Source: Planctomycetota bacterium (GTDB lineage: Bacteria > Planctomycetota > Brocadiia > SM23-32). From it: a stretch of DNA of 6,425 nt. Positions 1 to 5,828 of this stretch are shown here, piece by piece (the stretch's first letter is position 1; each line of letters begins with the position of its first letter). The translations under genes were made by a program, and so were the position numbers. Under the pieces are notes generated by a model that saw only the letters and a list, made by a program, of their open reading frames with translations, was not told the origin of the DNA and searched no databases. Location of the stretch: NCBI GenBank assembly GCA_018400625.1, contig JAGYMJ010000053.1, positions 1 to 6,425 on the forward strand, given 5' to 3'.

Positions 1-52
1 TGTATTGAAATCCGGAATTATCCAAAAAAAATTCTCCTTACTTCAATTCGAG

Positions 53-79
53 TTGATTTTCTTAGTAATAATATAATAA
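53..79 (+). promoter_or_regulatory. Promoter-like sequence ahead of the first gene
   Basis: The first 133 bases are strongly AT-rich compared with the coding regions. A perfect TATAAT lies at 72-77. TTGATT at 53-58 resembles a -35 box, but the gap to TATAAT is only 13 bases. Using TAATAA at 74-79 instead gives 15. Spacing is therefore short of the usual 16-18, and the assignment is tentative. The rest of 1-133 shows no gene. Confidence 0.33.
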
Positions 80-133
80 CAGAAAACTAAAATAAAGCAA
101 ATTAGAACTCCGCCAATTTATGAAGTTTTATCT

Positions 134-2122
134 GTGAGTATTCATAATCTATGCGCTTACGGGGAATTATTATTCATGACGGGACTCTTTTTGTGCGGTT
201 TTCTCGCCGAAAATCACCAACGCAAAAATCGGCTTGAAAATGTGCTTAAGGGGCCGGGCCCGGAGGTGACTTCAGAGTCTCTGCGACAAATACCAGATGT
301 CCTGGAATTCAATGGGCGGCAGGTCGAAGGACGGGAGATCGAACCCCTCAATAATCAGTTTGATTTTCGCCCATTCTTCGGAGCACCACCATTTGGGAAA
401 GGAATATATCAAACGCCTGACGATGATGCGGTGGGGCGGGTTGCTTATGTTTTTGTGCCGATATATGCCCAAAAGGCCGGTGAAGTTACTTTAGGATTTG
501 GCGCTGATTGCTGGATGCAGGCCTGGATCAACGGTCATCAGCTCATCGACCTGACAAAGGAGTCGATCGCAAAGAGCCCTCCTTCAATCAATGATTTTCT
601 TGCTCATGCCTGCTTAAACGAGGGGCAAAATGTTCTTGCCGTCCGCTATATCAGCGGTAAAGGAAGTTCGGTGCTTGCTTTGGGTGGTCCGCGCGAATTG
701 CGCGCCGGCAACTTTCAATCGATACTGGTCGATCCTTTCCTCTACGGGGATGAACGGTGGACCCAAAAGAAAATTTCAGCCCCTTCCCAGGGTAAAACGA
801 CCCTGGATATCGGTGATCGTCGTGAACTTTTCGTTGATGATTTCCTGGTGGAAGAACTCAAGGGGGGGGCGGTGAGGCGTCTGAACCATCCCCAACCGCG
901 CGAAGTCGTTATGCGTTTTGATAAACCGTGGGAAAGACCGGTAAAGCGCTATGTGTCAATTGTCGAAGTGGATGGGTGCTATCGCTTTTATTACGGGGGA
1001 AGACCGGCGGTAACCTGCCTGGCGCAAACTGTTGACGGCCTGCATTTCAAACGACCCAAACTCAGACTTTTTGAGTATGAAGGCGAGCGGGAGAATAACA
1101 TTGTGTGGCAAAAAGGGAAGAGCGGTCATAACTTTACGCCCTTTATGGACAGCAATCCCGATGCCTTACCCGAACAGAAGTTCAAAGCTGTAGGTGATCA
1201 TCCCGAGGGTGGTGGTTTGGCCGCTTACGTTTCGGCGGACGGGATCCACTGGCGAATGTTGTATCCCGACCGGATACTTACGGAGGGCGCGTTCGACTCC
1301 CAAAATCTGGCATTCTGGGATGCTTCCAAACAACTTTATGCCTGCTACTGCCGGGGATTTCGCTCGGATGAGAGCCCCTTACGGGGCGTGCGCAATATAC
1401 GGGTGGCCTATTCCAAAGATTTTTGTGACTGGTCTTCACCCCGTTTCATTGAATACAGCGATGGGCGTCCGGAGCATCTTTATACCAACGGAGTTCAACC
1501 GTATATGCGCGCTCCGCATTTTTATATTGCTTTCCCGCTGAGATTTGTTCCTCACAGAACTAAAATCCCGGGATGGGATCATCGTGGTGTTAGCGATGCC
1601 GTTCTTATGAGCAGCCGTGACGGCGAACGTTTTGACCGGTGGGAGACGGCGTTTATCCGTCCGGGCAGGGATGGGTGGACCGACCGCATGAACGAACCGG
1701 CCTGGGGGATGATCAGGACCGGGAGCCGTGAATTATCACTGTATTGGCACGAACGTCAGTGCGGTATCAGGGTGCTGCGTCGTGGTGTTATTCGCCCCGA
1801 CGGTTTCGTTTCTTTACATGCGGATGGCGGCCGGGTCGGGGAGATGCTCTCTCGTCCGCTGCTGTTTTCAGGAAGCTTTCTGGAGATCAACTATGCCACT
1901 TCAGCAATAGGGGCCCTGCGTATAGGTCTGTGTGACGCCGCGGGGCGAGCGGTGGAAGGGTTTTCAATGGCTGATAGCGATTTGCTGTACGGAAATGATC
2001 TGGCGCATACAGTGACATGGAACAACAAATCGGACCTGAGCATGCTTCAGGGCCGGCCGGTGCGTCTGCGGGTACGGATGGAAGATGCCGATCTGTACTC
2101 CCTCCGTTTTGTGAATAAATGA
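134..2122 (+). CDS. Putative exported glycoside-hydrolase-like protein: beta-sandwich, five-bladed-propeller-like core, C-terminal sandwich
   Basis: A 662-residue protein. Residues about 98-190 look like a galactose-binding-type beta-sandwich: GEVTLGFGADCW at 116-127, WING at 131-134, then a closing NVLAVRYISG strand. A new domain begins at 224-237 (LDIGDRRELFVDDF), the hallmark opening of a PVC-bacterial family often annotated as glycosyl hydrolase family 32/43-like or exo-sialidase-like. Propeller-type blade motifs follow: VDGLHF at 300-305, SADGIHW at 367-373, SKDFCDW at 427-433 and RDGERF at 495-500. After RPDGFVSL the last 85 or so residues form a second predicted sandwich ending in ADLYSLRF. 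No catalytic residue can be assigned with confidence, and the substrate is unknown. The start is uncertain. GTG at 134 keeps a 14-residue hydrophobic stretch (LLFMTGLFLCGFLA) that could be a signal peptide, but its n-region lacks basic residues. ATG at 176 has a better-placed GGGGA (161-165) but shortens that stretch. The family match is from memory of motifs. Confidence 0.88.
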   Translation: MSIHNLCAYGELLFMTGLFLCGFLAENHQRKNRLENVLKGPGPEVTSESLRQIPDVLEFNGRQVEGREIEPLNNQFDFRPFFGAPPFGKGIYQTPDDDAVGRVAYVFVPIYAQKAGEVTLGFGADCWMQAWINGHQLIDLTKESIAKSPPSINDFLAHACLNEGQNVLAVRYISGKGSSVLALGGPRELRAGNFQSILVDPFLYGDERWTQKKISAPSQGKTTLDIGDRRELFVDDFLVEELKGGAVRRLNHPQPREVVMRFDKPWERPVKRYVSIVEVDGCYRFYYGGRPAVTCLAQTVDGLHFKRPKLRLFEYEGERENNIVWQKGKSGHNFTPFMDSNPDALPEQKFKAVGDHPEGGGLAAYVSADGIHWRMLYPDRILTEGAFDSQNLAFWDASKQLYACYCRGFRSDESPLRGVRNIRVAYSKDFCDWSSPRFIEYSDGRPEHLYTNGVQPYMRAPHFYIAFPLRFVPHRTKIPGWDHRGVSDAVLMSSRDGERFDRWETAFIRPGRDGWTDRMNEPAWGMIRTGSRELSLYWHERQCGIRVLRRGVIRPDGFVSLHADGGRVGEMLSRPLLFSGSFLEINYATSAIGALRIGLCDAAGRAVEGFSMADSDLLYGNDLAHTVTWNNKSDLSMLQGRPVRLRVRMEDADLYSLRFVNK

Positions 2123-2173
2123 ATTTGCGCACGGATATCGCAGAACATGGGGGGGACCTCTGTTAAAATGTAC

Positions 2174-2200
2174 ACTTGATTGAAAAGATCAAATTCAAGT
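2174..2200. promoter_or_regulatory. Inverted repeat overlapping the -35 region, possible operator
   Basis: ACTTGA (2174-2179) is the reverse complement of TCAAGT (2195-2200). A second, mutually exclusive pairing exists between TTGAT (2176-2180) and ATCAA (2188-2192). The position over the -35 box of the TPR promoter would suit a repressor site, but the arms are short and AT-rich, so chance is a real alternative. Confidence 0.25.
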
Positions 2201-2205
2201 ATCAT
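2176..2205 (+). promoter_or_regulatory. Promoter-like sequence ahead of the TPR gene
   Basis: TTGATT at 2176-2181 and TATCAT at 2200-2205 are separated by 18 bases, a reasonable sigma-70-type layout. A start of transcription near 2212 would give a leader of about 50 bases before the ATG at 2261. The -35 box is overlapped by an inverted repeat, noted separately. Seen by eye only. Confidence 0.4.
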
Positions 2206-2247
2206 AATATCAGTGGCCAACGTGGTTCACTGAATACTTACACCAAA

Positions 2248-2252
2248 TGAGG
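2248..2252 (+). promoter_or_regulatory. Ribosome binding site of the TPR gene
   Basis: TGAGG with eight bases to the ATG at 2261. It fixes the start of the TPR gene, which also begins with a basic-then-hydrophobic N-terminus as expected for an exported protein. Confidence 0.6.
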
Positions 2253-2260
2253 TTGAAATA

Positions 2261-3340
2261 ATGAAGAAAAGCAGAACGAATCAGATGGTTTTTATGCTGT
2301 TTATGGTCATTGCCGTTACGACAAGTTGGGGCGTTAGTATGACGCAACGTGATTTTATGATCAAGGCACAAACACGTTCTGCAGAAAAATTGTTTGGGGA
2401 AGGAAAATACGAAAAAGCACAAGACGCCTACGAGCAACTGGCGGCCGGCACAGAAAATCCCGTTGAAAAATCTATGTTTAAAGCGCGCGCTGCCATCGCA
2501 CTGGGCCGGCAGGAGGACGAATATGACAGCGGGATTGACAAAGCAAAGGCGATTGAGCACAGACCCTATTCCGTGTATGCCCAAATGCAGCTTATGTTCG
2601 ATAACAAGAAATACGAGCCGATAATCAGTGCGTTTGAAGATGAAGATATAAGTGAGTGGCCGGCTGATGACGAGGTGCCCTATGGTATCAAATACCGTAA
2701 ATGGATAACCTCCCCGCAAAATGTCAAAGTTTACTTTTACCGCATCCGTGGGATGGCGTTTTATGAGACCGGAGACGGCGAATATGCTGATCGGGATTTA
2801 CGCCGGGCGGCTGACTTGTGTGAAGGGAGAAGTAACGGTGATCATGCGCTGAAATTCAATATTCTTAGAATACTCAGCCGAAATGCCGAGCAGCATCTGG
2901 GAGACGATGAAAAAGCATTTGATGCTCAAATGAGGATTGCTCGGGAAACAGGTCAGCTTGCTGGGGCCTCCCAGTACATGAGGGTGGTCGTATCCGTTGC
3001 AAGTCGGTTAAGTCAACAGGGCGAGTTTGACGAGGCGCTGGAGGTGTTGAACCTGGCAAATTTGAAAGATAGAAGGCCCGATTACTGGTTCGGTATTGGG
3101 CAATTGGCTTACGGTCGCGTCTATGCCGCGAAGGCACAGGCGCAATACGCTGAGGCAGTGCAGTTGGAAAAAGAAGACAGATATAAACACGCTGAGGAGA
3201 TGCGGGAAGAAGCCGGGGAGAATGAGGAGAACGCCCTCTCATACTTCAAAACCTTAGCGGATGAGAAAAGAGCAAACGAAAGACACAGGGAAGCCGCTGA
3301 AGAGGCTTTGGATGAAGTAATTGAATTGCGTCCGGAGTAA
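2261..3340 (+). CDS. Exported or membrane-anchored TPR-like helical repeat protein, function unknown
   Basis: A 359-residue protein. The start is well supported: TGAGG at 2248-2252 lies eight bases before the ATG. The N-terminus has a basic stretch (KKSR) followed by a hydrophobic segment at residues 9-26, fitting a signal peptide or a single membrane anchor. The rest is predicted alpha-helical with TPR-like helix pairs, clearest at residues 44-61 (GEGKYEKAQDAYEQL), 163-187 (GMAFYETGDGEYADRDL) and 245-266 (LSQQGEFDEALEVLNLA). Residues from about 291 on are very rich in Glu, Lys and Arg and probably form long charged helices. No enzyme motif is visible. TPR proteins usually mediate protein-protein contacts, so a scaffolding role outside the cytoplasm is an inference only. 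It is 138 bases after the preceding gene and has its own promoter-like sequence, so it may be transcribed separately. I do not recognise a named family. Confidence 0.87.
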   Translation: MKKSRTNQMVFMLFMVIAVTTSWGVSMTQRDFMIKAQTRSAEKLFGEGKYEKAQDAYEQLAAGTENPVEKSMFKARAAIALGRQEDEYDSGIDKAKAIEHRPYSVYAQMQLMFDNKKYEPIISAFEDEDISEWPADDEVPYGIKYRKWITSPQNVKVYFYRIRGMAFYETGDGEYADRDLRRAADLCEGRSNGDHALKFNILRILSRNAEQHLGDDEKAFDAQMRIARETGQLAGASQYMRVVVSVASRLSQQGEFDEALEVLNLANLKDRRPDYWFGIGQLAYGRVYAAKAQAQYAEAVQLEKEDRYKHAEEMREEAGENEENALSYFKTLADEKRANERHREAAEEALDEVIELRPE

Positions 3341-3363
3341 AACGCCGCGAGTGATACAACATA

Positions 3364-3454
3364 TCCCGCAGGTGAGTTCCAGCGAATCACACAACATTGT
3401 GCACGAGGGGCGTCCGGGAAGCCGGAGCCCAAAGGTGTGAACAGATATGCGGGA
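3364..3454 (+). ncRNA. Potential structured RNA: three nested helices downstream of the TPR gene
   Basis: Three helices nest without conflict. The outer helix is TCCCGCA (3364-3370) with TGCGGGA (3448-3454), 7 pairs. The middle helix is TCACAC (3387-3392) with GTGTGA (3435-3440), 6 pairs. The inner hairpin is GGGC (3408-3411), a bulged G, TCCGG (3413-3417), loop GAAG, CCGGA (3422-3426) and GCCC (3427-3430), 9 pairs. It starts 23 bases after the TPR stop codon. It matches no RNA family that I recognise. No run of T follows the inner hairpin, so it is not a standard intrinsic terminator. It could be a 3' UTR element, a repetitive extragenic palindrome or a small RNA. The strand is assumed from the flanking genes. 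Confidence 0.35.
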
Positions 3455-3756
3455 AAGCCCCGTTTAATTGAGAATAAAAGGCCTTGGAATTTTTAGAGAC
3501 CGTATTTTTCGTTTCCTTTCAGAATCCTTCAGCTTGGGGTAAGAGGGTCTGTGAAAGGGACAGAAAATGCTTGAAGCGTAAGGAGCATAAAAGGCAATTT
3601 GAACATTGGGTTCATTTGACCGCTGACAGCCTTTCATAGACATTCAGTGAAGTGCATCTCCTTTTCGCTGAAGGTATGGTTTGCCGCGCATCTGGCGTTC
3701 ACAGGATTGCATACACGCGCCCCGGTCCACCAACTTGGTTTGCTGAATATACACCG

Positions 3757-3789
3757 GCTCAGAGCACAGTGGGACGTGCTTTACTGAGC
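3757..3789 (+). promoter_or_regulatory. Hairpin in the leader of the esterase gene
   Basis: GCTCAG (3757-3762) pairs with CTGAGC (3784-3789), and the adjacent AGCAC (3763-3767) pairs with GTGCT (3776-3780). This gives 11 pairs with a 3-base bulge and an 8-base loop. The hairpin ends 25 bases before the ATG and 12 bases before the ribosome binding site, so it could affect message stability or translation, or be a DNA operator. No T run follows, so it is not an intrinsic terminator. Confidence 0.38.
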
Positions 3790-3801
3790 ATTTAGATAAA
3801 C

Positions 3802-3807
3802 AAGGTG
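3802..3807 (+). promoter_or_regulatory. Ribosome binding site of the esterase gene
   Basis: AAGGTG followed by AT, a good match to the anti-Shine-Dalgarno complement, seven bases before the ATG at 3815. It supports this start and thereby the absence of a signal peptide. Confidence 0.6.
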
Positions 3808-3814
3808 ATTATAG

Positions 3815-5749
3815 ATGAATATTGAAAAATTCAGTCCTTTTACAGACGGTTTTTATGATACGGGTCATCAGGTCCATGGGTGGGTAATGGCAAGGGCAAA
3901 GAAAGCTTTTGCTGCAGAGAAGCGGCGTAAAGAAAATCTGGTTGATCCCGAAAAGATACGAGATTATCAGCAGGAAAAACGCGAGATGTTCATTCATTCC
4001 ATCGGTGGACTTCCCGCAGAGCGTACACCGCTCAATATGATGGAGACCGGCACCCTCGAACGGGACGGCTATACAGTAAAGAAACTCCTCTATCAAAGCA
4101 TGCCATCCTTTTATGTGACCGGCAATCTTTACCTTCCCCATGTCGTAAAGTCTTCTATCCCGGGCGTGTTGATGGGCTGCGGGCACTCCATGCTGGGGAA
4201 AGCCGCACCGCTCTACCAAAAGGTCTGTATCGACCTGGTCCATGCGGGTTTTGCTGTCTTGATCATCGACTCGCCTTCACTCGGAGAAATGGTGCAGTGC
4301 CTTGACCCTGAAACCGGTGAGCCTGCGGCAGGATGGACAGGGCGGGAACACAGCTACATGCAGTTGTCAGCGTCCGTTATCGGACATAATGTGATGAGGT
4401 ATTTCATCTGGGATGCGATGCGCGGTATTGACCTGTTGTGTGATCTGCCGGTAGTTGATGCAGAACGTATCGGAGTGACAGGTAATTCCGGGGGCGGACA
4501 TCTTACTCAAGCCATCATAATGGCCGACCAGCGGGTGTCGGCTGCGATGTCCTGCTGTTCGCAAACGACCCGCGAATCCTATCTGGATACGGGTGTTCGC
4601 AGTTACGACGGCGAACAGAACCTCTTCGGTTGTGTCACTGAGGGCCTTGACTACGATGATTTTTTATCATCTATCGCACCACTTCCATTAAGGATAGGGG
4701 CCGCAGAATATGATTATTTTGCGATTGAAGGGGTGATAGAGGCCTATGAGCGGATTAAAAGGATTTACCAGGCCTGCGGCGCCGAAAAAAATATCGATCT
4801 TTGCATCGCAAAAGGAGAAAAGCATGGTTACTCGGGGCCGCTGCGCAGAGGGTGTGTTGAATGGTTTGCAAAACATCTGCAAGGGCGCTGCCTGAAAACG
4901 GCATATACGGATCCAGAGACTGAGCTGCCGGAAATGTTGCGATGCACGGAAACAGGACAGGTTATGAGCGAGTTTGCCGATGCTCGTTCCATCATCGACC
5001 TGAACCTCGAAAACTGGTCGATCATTCGCCGCACGAAGGCTGAAAAACCTGCGAGCAGACAATGGCTTAAAAAGCAACTGAATATCCCTGCCAATGTCGA
5101 AAAACTGCGTCCGCGTATCACACGAACCGTCGAACATGATACCTGCACGGCGGATCATGTCTTCTTTTTTACTGAACCGGGCATTATTGCAACGGCTGTG
5201 ATTTACAGGCCCCAAGGAGAGATTTCAGGAGCAGAGTTGCTTTTGATACCCGGGGGAACGGAAGGCCAGGAACCCTATAAGGAAGAAATAAGACGCCTGA
5301 TCAATCAGCAAAGGATGGTTATGATCTTTGATGTGCGGGGTACGGGGGGCGTTCGCATGAGAGCACGCAATAATGCGGATGGATATAATTTCAAAAGTAC
5401 TGAGTTCAGGGTGGCCAACGATCATTTTATGCTTGGCTCCAGCCTGGCGGCGAAGAGAGCTTTCGACGTGCTCCGGGGGCTGGAGTTTTTAAGGACGCGT
5501 TCCGGCCTGCCGGAGGGGGCGCCAACAGGCCTCTCTGGCTATGGACCGCCGTCCATATGGGGGTTGCTCGCGGCGGCTGTTGACGGTTCGGTGGACGCTT
5601 GTTCTTTTTCCGGGATTCCGGAGAGTTGGGAGCAGGCTTTCAGCCGGCGTCCGCCCGACAGAACCTGTATTTCGGAACCGCTTATCCTGCCGGAGCTGCG
5701 TGGTTTAATCGATATCGGAGAGTTGATGACCTTGGCAAATACTCAATAA
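3815..5749 (+). CDS. Acetyl-xylan-esterase-like double alpha/beta-hydrolase; second domain lacks the nucleophile
   Basis: A 644-residue protein with no signal peptide, so probably cytoplasmic. Domain 1 (about 90-350) shows the hydrolase core: the oxyanion-region strand GVLMGCGHS at 117-125, the IID strand end at 150-152, and the nucleophile elbow GNSGGG with Ser225. D300 in AAEYDYF and H337 in GEKHGYSG are the likely acid and base. The elbow is not the GxSQG of CE7 nor the GCSRxG of CE15, so a precise CE family is not assigned. Domain 2 (about 470-640) repeats the fold: LLLIPGG at 475-481 and FDVRGTGG at 505-512. Its elbow reads GYGP with Tyr576 where Ser would be, so it should be inactive. 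The protein ends soon after that elbow without an evident Asp/His pair. Likely role, from family knowledge: hydrolysis of acetyl or similar esters on carbohydrates. The start is supported by AAGGTG at 3802-3807, seven bases upstream. A peptidase-like alternative is less likely but not excluded. Confidence 0.93.
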   Translation: MNIEKFSPFTDGFYDTGHQVHGWVMARAKKAFAAEKRRKENLVDPEKIRDYQQEKREMFIHSIGGLPAERTPLNMMETGTLERDGYTVKKLLYQSMPSFYVTGNLYLPHVVKSSIPGVLMGCGHSMLGKAAPLYQKVCIDLVHAGFAVLIIDSPSLGEMVQCLDPETGEPAAGWTGREHSYMQLSASVIGHNVMRYFIWDAMRGIDLLCDLPVVDAERIGVTGNSGGGHLTQAIIMADQRVSAAMSCCSQTTRESYLDTGVRSYDGEQNLFGCVTEGLDYDDFLSSIAPLPLRIGAAEYDYFAIEGVIEAYERIKRIYQACGAEKNIDLCIAKGEKHGYSGPLRRGCVEWFAKHLQGRCLKTAYTDPETELPEMLRCTETGQVMSEFADARSIIDLNLENWSIIRRTKAEKPASRQWLKKQLNIPANVEKLRPRITRTVEHDTCTADHVFFFTEPGIIATAVIYRPQGEISGAELLLIPGGTEGQEPYKEEIRRLINQQRMVMIFDVRGTGGVRMRARNNADGYNFKSTEFRVANDHFMLGSSLAAKRAFDVLRGLEFLRTRSGLPEGAPTGLSGYGPPSIWGLLAAAVDGSVDACSFSGIPESWEQAFSRRPPDRTCISEPLILPELRGLIDIGELMTLANTQ

Positions 5750-5828
5750 CAGCTTCTGTATGGGCAAAGGAAGTCCGGCGCCTTTCATAACATTATTTCC
5801 TTTGAAATTTAATTCAGGGCATTTATTT

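Larger units (their letters stand above)
3341..3814. other. 474-base intergenic region without a convincing gene; contains two potential RNA structures
   Basis: No frame here combines a start codon, a ribosome binding site and a recognisable product. One frame is open without stops from about 3478 to a TAG near 3640, and another runs from ATG 3676 to TAG 3793, but both look like chance. The region holds a nested fold at 3364-3454, a short palindrome at 3600-3614 (TGAAC, five bases, GTTCA), a TTGACC at 3616-3621 that could be a -35 box without a good -10, and a hairpin at 3757-3789. It is several times longer than the other gaps in the window (138 and 79 bases). Confidence 0.6.

Noticed and set aside
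2210..2719. 169-codon frame on the minus strand opposite the TPR gene
   Set aside because: It lies antisense within a well-supported gene with a good ribosome binding site and signal segment. The product is low-quality and unrecognisable.
3408..3430. Rho-independent terminator for the TPR gene
   Set aside because: The stem is strong, but it is followed by AAAGG rather than a T run.
3364..3460. Group II intron domain or other ribozyme
   Set aside because: The GGGAAAGCCC-like text near the right arm briefly suggested it, but there is no recognisable domain V, no intron boundary and no reverse transcriptase nearby.
3478..3642. Stop-free frame on the + strand in the long gap, about 55 codons
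   Set aside because: No start codon with a ribosome binding site, no recognisable family, and a composition odd for a real protein. A gene remnant cannot be ruled out but is not supported.
3676..3795. 39-codon frame starting at ATG 3676
   Set aside because: GAAGG lies only one base before the ATG, too close to act as a ribosome binding site. The product has no recognisable features and the frame overlaps the leader hairpin.
4481..4500. CE7 or CE15 carbohydrate esterase assignment
   Set aside because: The elbow is GNSGGG rather than GxSQG (CE7) or GCSRxG (CE15), so only a general acetyl-esterase-like call is made.
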